From Bacteroidota bacterium (GTDB lineage: Bacteria; Bacteroidota; Bacteroidia; Sphingobacteriales; Sphingobacteriaceae), in assembly GCA_026224775.1 (NCBI GenBank), contig JAMFRP010000033.1:55789-119788 (forward strand): 64,000 bases of DNA, in the 5' to 3' direction. Positions 50,164 to 59,066 of this stretch are shown piece after piece. Position numbers and translations under genes: made by a program. Within the stretch, counting starts at the first letter, position 1. Each line of letters begins with the position of its first letter. The notes under the pieces are model-generated. The model was not told where the DNA came from. It was given only the letters and a program-made list of their open reading frames with translations, and searched no databases.

Positions 50164-50249
50164 CGTCATTGCGAGCGAAGCGTGGCAATCCCAGGCTATG
50201 CAAAGCCCCTCTGCAAATATGGGATTGCCACGCTTCGCTCGCAATGACG
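50164..50249. repeat. Intergenic inverted repeat, 'CGTCATTGCGAGCGAAGCGTGGCAATCCC' family
   Basis: Near-perfect arms, e.g. gcgagcgaagcgtggcaatccc / gggattgccacgcttcgctcgc. Confidence 0.93.
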
Positions 50250-50295
50250 ATAGTTTTATCTTTTTTAGATAGCCGCTCAGAATGACAAAGTGGAA

Positions 50296-51330
50296 TTAAT
50301 AGAACTTAGGCAACGGATTCAATTTAATATCCTGTCTTTGGTGCCAATATGGGTATATTGGGTCAACATCACTGGCGGCATCAAGCTTTTTAACCTGATC
50401 AGTGGTAAGGTTCCATCCTACCGCGGCTAAGTTTTGTTTAAGCTGCTCTTCGTTACGGGCACCAATAACCAGGTTGGCTACTGTTGGGCGTTGTAATAGC
50501 CAGTTTAAAGCTACTTGTGGCACCGATTTGCCAACTTCCTCTGCTACTTCGTCCAAAGCATCAACAATGGTGTAAAGGCGCTCAAAGTTAGTTGCGGGGC
50601 CATGTGCACCACCTTTACTCATGCGGGAATCTTGTGGAATCGGTTGATCTCTGCGGTATTTTCCGCTTAACCTGCTTGACGAAAGCGGGCTCCATACAAT
50701 TGTGCTCACCCCTTGATTGATACCTAAAGGCATCAGCTCCCATTCAAATTCTCTGTCCAACAAAGAATAATAAGCCTGGTGAGCGATGTATTTTGCCCAA
50801 CCATATTTTTCAGAAACCGATAATGATTTCATTAAATGCCAGCCTGAAAAATTGGAACAAGCGATATAACGAACTTTTCCGCTGGTGATCAAATCTTCTA
50901 AGGCATGCAACGTTTCTTCAACCGGGGTATTACCATCAAAACCATGCATATGGTAAACATCAATATAATCAGTTTGCAGGCGTTTAAGGCTATCTTCGCA
51001 GGATTTGATAAGGTGCAGACGTGATGAACCATAATCGTTCGGCCCATCGCCCATTTTAAATGTTGCTTTGGTTGATATTAAAACCTTGTCGCGTGCAATA
51101 CCTTCGAGCGCTTTACCTAAAATTTCTTCTGATGTGCCACGTGAGTAAACATTAGCGGTATCAAAAAAATTAACCCCCGCATCCAAACACAGGTTTATCA
51201 ACTTTTTTGCTTCATCTAATTGGGTATCGCCCCAGGCTTTAAAAAATTCGTTTCCACCGCCAAAAGTAGCCGTTCCGAAACTAAGTACAGGTACGTTTAG
51301 TCCTGATGCTCCTAATTGTCTGTATTCCAT
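50296..51330 (-). CDS. Aldo/keto reductase
   Basis: 'MEYRQLGASGLNVPVLSFGTATFGG', 'GVNFFDTANVYSRGTSEEILGKAL', 'DYIDVYHMHGFD'. Confidence 0.94.
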   Translation of the reverse strand: MEYRQLGASGLNVPVLSFGTATFGGGNEFFKAWGDTQLDEAKKLINLCLDAGVNFFDTANVYSRGTSEEILGKALEGIARDKVLISTKATFKMGDGPNDYGSSRLHLIKSCEDSLKRLQTDYIDVYHMHGFDGNTPVEETLHALEDLITSGKVRYIACSNFSGWHLMKSLSVSEKYGWAKYIAHQAYYSLLDREFEWELMPLGINQGVSTIVWSPLSSSRLSGKYRRDQPIPQDSRMSKGGAHGPATNFERLYTIVDALDEVAEEVGKSVPQVALNWLLQRPTVANLVIGARNEEQLKQNLAAVGWNLTTDQVKKLDAASDVDPIYPYWHQRQDIKLNPLPKFY

Positions 51331-51420
51331 AAATAGATATTGTTATGTGTTTTATCAAAGTAACAACAGATGGGGCAGAGAATTGTCAGCAGATTTTCAG
51401 GATTCTTTTAATAAAGAATT

Positions 51421-51496
51421 TGTCATTCTGAGCATAGCGAAGAATCTATGCTAATGTAAACTGCTTTACAGATTCTTCGCTATGCTCAGAATGACA
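51421..51496. repeat. Intergenic inverted repeat, 'TGTCATTCTGAGCATAGCGAAGAATCT' family
   Basis: Perfect arms tgtcattctgagcatagcgaagaatct / agattcttcgctatgctcagaatgaca. Confidence 0.93.
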
Positions 51497-51514
51497 AGGT
51501 GGATAAAATTTCAT

Positions 51515-51892
51515 TTACGCGTGCATAGCACTTTCTTCCATCCAATGCTTTACGCTGGCGTATAAATGATCGAGGTCGAATGGTTTTGCGATGAATTCAT
51601 CGGCACCGTAATTACCCAACGATTCCAGCACACGGGGATAGCCCGAAAGCATAATTACCGGAATATGTGATGAAATTGGATTCGTTTTTAGCTGATGGCA
51701 AAGCTCGCCACCATTGATGCCTGCCAACAAAAAATCAAGCATTACCAAATCGGGTTGGTATTGCGATATGCTGGTGATAATATTTTCGGTATAAGGCAGC
51801 GCGGTAACATCATAGCCCTCCTGCTCCAATGCTTCTTTCAGTAAGTCGAGTGTATCGCTGCTATCGTCGACTATTAAGATGTTTTTTGACAT
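51515..51892 (-). CDS. Stand-alone response regulator receiver protein
   Basis: 'NILIVDDSSDTLDLLKEALEQEGYDV', 'DLVMLDFLLAGINGGELC', 'PVIMLSG', 'FIAKPFD'. Confidence 0.93.
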   Translation of the reverse strand: MSKNILIVDDSSDTLDLLKEALEQEGYDVTALPYTENIITSISQYQPDLVMLDFLLAGINGGELCHQLKTNPISSHIPVIMLSGYPRVLESLGNYGADEFIAKPFDLDHLYASVKHWMEESAMHA

Positions 51893-52062
51893 GAAAATAT
51901 AATAATTGGTAGGTATTAAACGAATGAATTAATTCTATTGTTTTTAAACCATTGCAAAAATAAGTGGTATTTTTTATAAATCTCTAATTACTCTAATATT
52001 TTTACATTAAGTTTTTATGAAAATGACATAAACAAACAGTACAATTGTGTTATTTGAATGTT

Positions 52063-52626
52063 ATGCGCAATATTCTATTCTTTGGCGATAGCCTTACCGC
52101 TGGTTATGGCCTTGCCGATGCACGCAAGGAGGCCTGTCCCGCTCTAATACAACAAAAGATAAACGCTGAAGGTTATGACTACCATGTAATAAACGGAGGC
52201 TTAAGTGGTGATACTACAAGCGGCGGATTAGCCCGGTTAGAATACTGGCTTAACCGCCCAATGGATATTTTTGTGTTGGAGCTAGGTATAAATGATATGC
52301 GCCGGCATATATCGCCTGAAAAAATTTATCAGAATCTGGATGCGATTGTGAAGCAGGTTAAAGCTAAATACCCGGGTATAAAACTAGCTTTAATGGGGAT
52401 GCAGATACCGGCAGTTATACCCGGTTTACCTGCTGATAATTTTAATTCGATGTTTAAGAAACTGGCTGATGCGCATAATATGGCTTTTGTGCCTTTTTAT
52501 TTGGATGGCGTTGCCGGGCAGCTCCATTTAAATATTCGTGATGGATTACATCCTTCGGCTGAGGGTTATAAGATTATTGCGGAGAAGATTTGGCTGGTGA
52601 TAAAGAGGTTATTAGTTAAGGATTAA
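52063..52626 (+). CDS. SGNH/GDSL arylesterase (TesA-like)
   Basis: 'ILFFGDSLTAGYGL', 'NGGLSGDTTSGGL', 'VLELGINDMRR', 'DGLHPSAEGYKIIAEKI'. Confidence 0.92.
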   Translation: MRNILFFGDSLTAGYGLADARKEACPALIQQKINAEGYDYHVINGGLSGDTTSGGLARLEYWLNRPMDIFVLELGINDMRRHISPEKIYQNLDAIVKQVKAKYPGIKLALMGMQIPAVIPGLPADNFNSMFKKLADAHNMAFVPFYLDGVAGQLHLNIRDGLHPSAEGYKIIAEKIWLVIKRLLVKD

Positions 52627-52632
52627 ACGCTT

Positions 52633-52731
52633 TGTCATTCTGAGCATAGTGAAGAACTTTTTCTTGAGCGCCAGCGAAAAATCTGTACTGGTGTAAACTA
52701 CTTTACAGATTCTTCGTTCCTCAGAATGACA
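52633..52731. repeat. 'TGTCATTCTGA'-family inverted repeat carrying the extra internal module also seen at ~38.92 kb
   Basis: tgtcattctgagcatagtgaagaactttttcttgagcgccagcgaaaaatctgta ... acagattcttcgttcctcagaatgaca. Confidence 0.88.
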
Positions 52732-52754
52732 ATCCCACAAAATGACAAATTATT

Positions 52755-53114
52755 TTATGATAACTCTGCGCTATTTTTTACTGCCCAGGCGGCCATGCTT
52801 TGGAGTACGGGTTGGAGTTCCTGGCCTGATGGGCTTAGGCTATAGGTTACATAGGGCGGCACCACAGGTTTAGCTTCGCGGATAATGATGAGATCGGCCT
52901 CCATTTGCTTTAGGTGCTGGATAAGCATCTTCTCAGTAATGGTTGGAATTGCTTTTTTTAGTTCGCTATAACGTTTAGGGCCCATCATTAATTGGTACAG
53001 GATAATGGGTTTCCAATATCCCCCTATCTTATTCATAATATAAGTTACCGGGCATATATCGGCGGTAATTTTTTTGTTGGCACTTCGGGTCGAGCTTTCT
53101 TTGATTGCTGTCAT
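52755..53114 (-). CDS. HxlR-family transcriptional regulator
   Basis: 'CPVTYIMNKIGGYWKPIILYQLMMGPKRYSELKKAIPTITEKMLIQHLKQMEAD'. Confidence 0.92.
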   Translation of the reverse strand: MTAIKESSTRSANKKITADICPVTYIMNKIGGYWKPIILYQLMMGPKRYSELKKAIPTITEKMLIQHLKQMEADLIIIREAKPVVPPYVTYSLSPSGQELQPVLQSMAAWAVKNSAELS

Positions 53115-53197
53115 GAGTTACACACTTTGGGGTAAGTACTTGTATAAAAGTAAGTACAAATATACCTTTGTTTCATTAAATAAAAACAAAAAAAATT

Positions 53198-54076
53198 ATG
53201 AAAATTACCATAACAGGTTCGCTTGGAAATATCAGCAAACCATTAGCAGAAAAATTAATCGCAGCAGGTCATCAGGTTACTATCGTTAGCAGTAATGCCG
53301 ATAAAGCGGCAGCTATTGAAGCATTGGGTGCAACGCCAGCAATAGGATCAGTTGAAGATGTTGAGTTTTTAACCAAAGCCTTTACCGGCGCCGATGCGGT
53401 TTATACCATGGTACCACCAAATATGATAACCAATACCTGGAAAAAATACATTGCAGGCATTGGCCATAATTATGCCATCGCTATTAAAAGTGCAGGAATC
53501 AAGCGCGTGGTTAACTTAAGCAGCATTGGCGGCCATTTGGCTGAAGGCGCGGGACCAATATCGGGTATGCACTTTGTTGAAGAGGAATTTAATGCACTGG
53601 AAGGTGTCGCGGTTAGGCATCTGCGCCCGGGATTCTTCTACACCAATTTTTTACATAATGTAGATATGGTGAAAAACATGGGCATCATCGGTGCAAACTA
53701 TAAGCCGGATAGCGTTATATCAATGGTATATCCTAATGATATAGCTGATGCCGCAGCGGATGCTTTACAATCAGACTTTACAGGTAAATCCTTCTACTAC
53801 GTAATCAGTTCTGTACATACCAGTGCTGAGGTTGCTGCCATTTTAGGTACTGCAGTTGGCAAACCAAACCTGCCATGGGTTGAGTTTAAGGATGAGGATG
53901 TGGTTGCTGCCATGGAACAAAACGGCGCATCGCATGATGTGGCTGTAAACTATGCCAAAATGGGTGATGTTATCAAATCAGGAAAAATTAATGAGGATTA
54001 TAACAAAAGCGCTCATATTATAAAAGGCAAAACCAGCTTTGAAGCTTTTGCTAAGGATTTTGCAAAAGCATTTTAA
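53198..54076 (+). CDS. NmrA-like/SDR NAD(P)H-binding protein
   Basis: 'MKITITGSLGNISKPLAEKLIAAGHQVTIVSSN', 'FTGADAVYTMVPP'. Confidence 0.85.
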   Translation: MKITITGSLGNISKPLAEKLIAAGHQVTIVSSNADKAAAIEALGATPAIGSVEDVEFLTKAFTGADAVYTMVPPNMITNTWKKYIAGIGHNYAIAIKSAGIKRVVNLSSIGGHLAEGAGPISGMHFVEEEFNALEGVAVRHLRPGFFYTNFLHNVDMVKNMGIIGANYKPDSVISMVYPNDIADAAADALQSDFTGKSFYYVISSVHTSAEVAAILGTAVGKPNLPWVEFKDEDVVAAMEQNGASHDVAVNYAKMGDVIKSGKINEDYNKSAHIIKGKTSFEAFAKDFAKAF

Positions 54077-54139
54077 TAAATACTTTAACAGGGTGGTAAA
54101 TTTATGCTGCCCTGTTTTTTTTAAAGTTGATAAAACTAT

Positions 54140-54232
54140 CGTCATTGCGAGCGATAGCGCGGCAATCCCCGACTTTGCAGGTCGATCTGTACAGTTTGGG
54201 ATTGCCACGTCGTTATACTCCTCGCAATGACG
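54140..54232. repeat. Intergenic inverted repeat, 'CGTCATTGCGAGCGATAGCG.GGCAATCCCC' family
   Basis: cgtcattgcgagcgatagcgcggcaatcccc ... gggattgccacgtcgttatactcctcgcaatgacg. Confidence 0.9.
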
Positions 54233-54412
54233 ATCCGTTATTGTGTTTATAAATAAAACAACATTAAATCATTCTTAAAAGGCTTCCTTAAAATCACTAT
54301 AAAAAATAACGAATACGTTTTCGTAATAAACTTGCTATCATCACTATAAATAAGTGGTAATTATCTGCGCGTATTTTAACTTTGGGCGTCTTCATACACA
54401 ACCAATTATTAT

Positions 54413-56812
54413 ATGAAAAAGTTATTGCTGCTTATAGCGATTCAGGGTGTGCTTATACAAGTATCATCGGCACAAAAAACCTCCATTTACCATAAGGGCT
54501 GGATAGATTTTAACAAGAACGGCAAAATGGATGTTTTTGAGGATCCATCGCAGCCAATTGATAAACGTGTTGTTGATTTACTGAGCCAAATGACGGTTGA
54601 GGAAAAAACCTGCCAGCTAGCAACATTGTATGGTTACAAAAGAGTTTTAAAAGAAGAAATGCCTGCCGAATCGTGGAAGAACGAGGTTTGGAAGGATGGT
54701 ATTGCCAATATTGATGAGGAGTTGAATAACCTGGCCTCCAGAACTGATATGGCGCCTACGCAATATAGTTTCCCGTTCAGCAAACATGCCGCGGCTATTA
54801 ATACTGTACAAAAATGGTTTGTTGAGCAAACCCGCATGGGTATCCCGGTTGATTTTACAAACGAAGGTATTCACGGCCTGAATCATGATCGTGCCACGCC
54901 ACTACCTGCCCCTATTGGTATTGGCGCAACATGGGATAAGGAACTGGTTAGACTAGCGGGTGATGTAGTTGGTCGCGAGGCACGTGCCTTAGGCTATACC
55001 AATGTTTACACGCCGATATTAGACCCAGCCCGCGATCAGCGTTGGGGACGTACTGTTGAAACTTATGGTGAAGACCCTTATCTGATTGCTGAATTAGGCA
55101 AACAAATGTGCCTGGGTGTGCAGGAAGAAGGCGCGGCATCTACCTTAAAACACTTCGCGGTTTATAGCGTACCGAAAGGTGGCCGTGATGGCGCAGACAG
55201 GACCGACCCGCATGTTGCACCACGTGAAATGTATGAACTATACCTATACCCTTTCCGTAGGGTAATACAGGAGGCGCATGCCATGGGTGTGATGAGCAGC
55301 TATAACGACTGGAACGGCGAGCCGATAACAGGCAGCTATTTCTTTTTAACTGAATTGTTGAGGCAGAAATTTGGCTTTACCGGCTATGTGGTTTCGGATA
55401 GTGAAGCGGTTGAGTTTTTATATAGCAAACATCACGTAGCCAGCAGCCCAGAGGATGCGGTTAGGATGGCTATTGAGGCCGGGCTGAATGTACGCACCAA
55501 TTTCACTATGCCGCAAACTTATATTATGCCATTGAGGCACTTGGTTAAGGATGGTAAGGTATCTATGAAAACGCTGGATTCCCGCGTAGCGGATGTACTG
55601 CGTGTGAAATTTGAGTTGGGTTTGTTTGATGAACCTTATGTGAAAGACCCGAAAGCAGCAGACAAATTGGTTCATAACGCTGAAGCGGATAGCATGAGCA
55701 TAAAAATGAACCGTGAGAGCATGGTATTATTGAAAAACGAGGGTAATCTGTTGCCATTAGATAAAAATAAATACAAACACATTTTGGTAACCGGGCCGTT
55801 GGCTATGGAAACCAGCTATGCCATTAGCAGGTACGGACCATCACATAACCCGGTAACTACTGTTTATGATGGGATAAAAAATTACGTAGGCAACAATGCA
55901 ACCGTAAGCTACGCCAAAGGTTGCGATATTGTAGATGCTACCTGGCCAGAAAGCGAGATTATAGAAACGCCACTAACCGATAAGGAACAGGCAGATATAA
56001 CCGCAGCAGTTGAAGAAGCCAAAAAGTCTGACATTGTAATCGTTGCCGTTGGCGAAGGTGTTGATCAGGTTGGTGAGAGCTTATCCCGTACAGGATTGAA
56101 CTTACCGGGCAGGCAATTGAAGCTGGTACAAGCCTTACAGGCAACGGGTAAACCTGTGGTGATGGTGATGATAAACGGGCAGCCGTTAACTATCAACTGG
56201 GAAAACAAATACGTACCTGCCATTTTAGAGGCTTGGTTCCCTAGCCCACAGAGTGGTAAGGTTATAGCTGAAACTTTGTTTGGCGATAATAATCCGGGTG
56301 GTAAGTTATCCATCACCTTCCCGAAAACAGTTGGGCAGATTGAAATGAACTTTCCGTTTAAACCAAGCTCTCAGGCTCCGCAAAGCGGTAAAAATGGCTG
56401 GGGACATACCAGTGTTGATGGAGCATTATATCCGTTTGGCTATGGTTTGAGTTACACTACGTTTGATTACAGTAACCTGCAAGTATCGCCGGAAAGCGAA
56501 AAAGGTCAGGCACATGTGGAAGTAACTGTTGATGTAACCAATACAGGCTCGCGCAAAGGTGATGATGTGGTTGAACTTTATCTGAAACAGGAATTAAGTG
56601 ATGTAACGGTTTATGATTATGACCTGCGTGGATTTACGCGTGTAAACCTTGCACCCGGCGAAAAGAAAACGGTACATTTCACTTTGCATCCTGATGATTT
56701 AGCCATATTAGATAAGAACATGAACTGGACTGTTGAGCCGGGTAAATTTAAGGTGATGATTGGAAGATCATCGGAAGATTTGGTTTTGAATAAGGAATTT
56801 GTGGTGGAGTAA
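54413..56812 (+). CDS. Secreted glycoside hydrolase family 3
   Basis: 'GRTVETYGEDPYLIAELGK', 'STLKHFAVYSVPKGGRDGADRT', 'GYVVSDSEAVEFL' nucleophile, C-terminal Fn3-like domain. Confidence 0.94.
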   Translation: MKKLLLLIAIQGVLIQVSSAQKTSIYHKGWIDFNKNGKMDVFEDPSQPIDKRVVDLLSQMTVEEKTCQLATLYGYKRVLKEEMPAESWKNEVWKDGIANIDEELNNLASRTDMAPTQYSFPFSKHAAAINTVQKWFVEQTRMGIPVDFTNEGIHGLNHDRATPLPAPIGIGATWDKELVRLAGDVVGREARALGYTNVYTPILDPARDQRWGRTVETYGEDPYLIAELGKQMCLGVQEEGAASTLKHFAVYSVPKGGRDGADRTDPHVAPREMYELYLYPFRRVIQEAHAMGVMSSYNDWNGEPITGSYFFLTELLRQKFGFTGYVVSDSEAVEFLYSKHHVASSPEDAVRMAIEAGLNVRTNFTMPQTYIMPLRHLVKDGKVSMKTLDSRVADVLRVKFELGLFDEPYVKDPKAADKLVHNAEADSMSIKMNRESMVLLKNEGNLLPLDKNKYKHILVTGPLAMETSYAISRYGPSHNPVTTVYDGIKNYVGNNATVSYAKGCDIVDATWPESEIIETPLTDKEQADITAAVEEAKKSDIVIVAVGEGVDQVGESLSRTGLNLPGRQLKLVQALQATGKPVVMVMINGQPLTINWENKYVPAILEAWFPSPQSGKVIAETLFGDNNPGGKLSITFPKTVGQIEMNFPFKPSSQAPQSGKNGWGHTSVDGALYPFGYGLSYTTFDYSNLQVSPESEKGQAHVEVTVDVTNTGSRKGDDVVELYLKQELSDVTVYDYDLRGFTRVNLAPGEKKTVHFTLHPDDLAILDKNMNWTVEPGKFKVMIGRSSEDLVLNKEFVVE

Positions 56813-56834
56813 TTTAAGCGTGGACGATTAAATT

Positions 56835-56870
56835 ATCGCCCGGTCAAGTATGGAAACTTGACCGGGCGAT
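56835..56870. terminator. Perfect 15-bp hairpin downstream of GH3 (no T-tract; stabiliser or terminator-like)
   Basis: ATCGCCCGGTCAAGT-ATGGAA-ACTTGACCGGGCGAT. Confidence 0.6.
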
Positions 56871-56888
56871 TGGAAATCAAATACAGCC

Positions 56889-56916
56889 AAACCAAGTGTT
56901 GACACTTGGTTTTTTT
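56889..56916 (+). terminator. Rho-independent terminator downstream of GH3
   Basis: AAACCAAGTGT-TG-ACACTTGGTTT followed by T-tract. Confidence 0.85.
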
Positions 56917-57000
56917 AATTTTAAGCGTCTAGGCTTAAAATCCTTAAACCGGCATAATTCCATACAATCCTTAGGTGTTGTTTAAAAATGATAAAATGAT

Positions 57001-57112
57001 CGTCATTGCGGGGAACGAAGCAATCTCTATATTTTACAGAGCTGCTCTGCAGGTTCAATACCAGTCTAATCGCCTTGCCTATGTAGAAATTGCTTCGTTC
57101 CTCGCAATGACG
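57001..57112. repeat. Intergenic inverted repeat, 'CGTCATTGCGnGGAACGAAGCAATC' family, longer centre
   Basis: cgtcattgcggggaacgaagcaatct ... aattgcttcgttcctcgcaatgacg. Confidence 0.88.
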
Positions 57113-57213
57113 ATAAGTTAAACAACTTCTTAGATTCGGTTACAAGTATCATAGATTTGGTTACATTCTTCTCATGCCACCACGCGACTTTTGCTTTATA
57201 AAAAAATAAAGCC

Positions 57214-58119
57214 ATGAAAATAATTGTAACAGGTTCCCTGGGATATGTTGGTAAACCATTGACCGAGGAATTAATAAAAAAAGGACATTCGGTTACCGTT
57301 ATCAGCAGTAATGCCGAAAAACAAAAAGACATTGAAGCCCTGGGCGCAAAAGCCGCTATCGGGACAATGGAAGACGCTAATTTTCTTACTGATACTTTCA
57401 CAGGCGCCGATGCCGTGTATTGTATGCTGGCGCTACATGGTAGTTTCGCCGACCCGGATAACAGTGCAGATAAGGTAATAAAACAAGCGGATGCAGTTGC
57501 CAATAATTATGGACAGGCCATTGAGCGATCGGGCGTGAAACGTATGGTTTACCTGAGCAGTATCGGCGCAGATATGGAGAAAGATAGTGGCCTTATTATT
57601 ATACATCACCATGCGGAAAAAACCTTAAGTAAACTGCCATCCGATGTAAATATTTCATTTATGCGACCATCCGGTTTTTATAAAAACCTGTTTGCCTTTG
57701 TACCTTCTATAAAAACCCAGGGGATTATTGCGGCAAGTTACGGTGGAGATGATCTAAATATATTTGTTTCTAGTCTGGATATTGCCGACGCTATAGTTGA
57801 AGAACTTGAATCGCAGGTACCAGGTAGAAAAGTTCGTTATATAGCAAGCGAAGAATTGCCCTGTAATGAAGCGGCTGGTATTTTAGGTGCTGCTATCGGG
57901 AAACCTGATTTGAAATGGGTGACAATTAGTGATGAACAACAGCTTAACGGTTATAAAACACATGGAATGAATGATAGCCTTGCCCAACAATTTGTAGAAA
58001 TGAATGCCAGTATACACAAGGGGAGATTTTACAAAGATTATAATCAACACAAACCAACTTTGGGAAAAGTAAAATTGAAAGATTTCGCCAAAGAATTTGC
58101 CGCTGCTTATTATCAATAA
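57214..58119 (+). CDS. NmrA-like/SDR NAD(P)H-binding protein (paralog of 53198-54076)
   Basis: 'MKIIVTGSLGYVGKPLTEELIKKGHSVTVISSNAEKQKDIEALGAKAAIGTMED'. Confidence 0.85.
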   Translation: MKIIVTGSLGYVGKPLTEELIKKGHSVTVISSNAEKQKDIEALGAKAAIGTMEDANFLTDTFTGADAVYCMLALHGSFADPDNSADKVIKQADAVANNYGQAIERSGVKRMVYLSSIGADMEKDSGLIIIHHHAEKTLSKLPSDVNISFMRPSGFYKNLFAFVPSIKTQGIIAASYGGDDLNIFVSSLDIADAIVEELESQVPGRKVRYIASEELPCNEAAGILGAAIGKPDLKWVTISDEQQLNGYKTHGMNDSLAQQFVEMNASIHKGRFYKDYNQHKPTLGKVKLKDFAKEFAAAYYQ

Positions 58120-58134
58120 TAATTATATTGTACC

Positions 58135-59058
58135 ATGCCAGCCTCAGAACCATACCGGATTAAAACTATTGGCGAGCTTCATCATTTAATGGGCTTGCCC
58201 AGGCCGGAGCATCCTTTAATTAGTGTAATTAACCTGGAGGAAGTTAAACGCCCATCGGGAAAGATGCCTGCCACCCGTATGCTTGATTTTTATTCCATTG
58301 CATTAAAACGACATTGCAACGGTAATTTTAAATATGGGCAACACCTATATGCTGTTCACGGAGGCATTATGTATTTTGTGGCACCTGGGCAAGTAATCGG
58401 GCCACTGATTGTCGATGATACAAAGCCAGCACAAATGTCAGGATGGGCGCTTTATATACATCCTGACTTTTTGTGGAACACGCCGCTGGCTAAATCAATG
58501 AAGCGATATGAATACTTTGATTATTCGGTGAATGAGGCTTTATATCTTTCGGAAAAAGAAGAAGCTACAATTATTGGCATAATGCAAAATATTCAAACAG
58601 AGTATTTTGCCAATACCGATAAGTTCAGCCAGGATATTATCATATCGATGATTGAAGTATTGCTGAATTACGCCGACAGGTTCTATCACCGCCAATTTCT
58701 GACACGGAAAATTGAGAATCATCAAATTCTCGATCGACTGGAAGATATTTTGACAGCCTATTTTAATAACGAAGACTTATTAACGATGGGGCTACCGAGC
58801 GTTCAGTATATAGCCGAGAAATTGAATATATCGCCCAACTACTTAAGCGGCTTACTGAAAGTATTAACCGGACGCAATACGCAACAGCATATTCAGGATA
58901 AAATGATTGAGAAGGCTAAGGAAAGAATCTCCACTACCGAACTATCGGTAAGTGAGATTTCTTATGAGCTAGGTTTTGAGCACCCACAATCATTCAGTCG
59001 TTTGTTTAAGGCTAAGACCGGGCTTTCGCCTTTAGCGTTCCGGCATACGTTTAACTGA
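58135..59058 (+). CDS. AraC-family transcriptional regulator
   Basis: C-terminal 'YIAEKLNISPNYLSGLLKVLTGRNTQQHIQDKMIEKAKERISTTELSVSEISYELGFEHPQSFSRLFKAKTGLSPLAFR'. Confidence 0.94.
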   Translation: MPASEPYRIKTIGELHHLMGLPRPEHPLISVINLEEVKRPSGKMPATRMLDFYSIALKRHCNGNFKYGQHLYAVHGGIMYFVAPGQVIGPLIVDDTKPAQMSGWALYIHPDFLWNTPLAKSMKRYEYFDYSVNEALYLSEKEEATIIGIMQNIQTEYFANTDKFSQDIIISMIEVLLNYADRFYHRQFLTRKIENHQILDRLEDILTAYFNNEDLLTMGLPSVQYIAEKLNISPNYLSGLLKVLTGRNTQQHIQDKMIEKAKERISTTELSVSEISYELGFEHPQSFSRLFKAKTGLSPLAFRHTFN

Positions 59059-59066
59059 ACTGAACG

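Noticed and set aside
881-57112. CRISPR array made of the recurring GTCATT palindromes
   Set aside because: The copies are dispersed over tens of kb, not regularly spaced, differ in sub-type, and there are no cas genes.
57066-57503. 145-aa minus-strand ORF
   Set aside because: Overlaps the NmrA-like gene start and the 57001-57112 repeat; its C-terminus is encoded by the palindrome, a repeat artefact.
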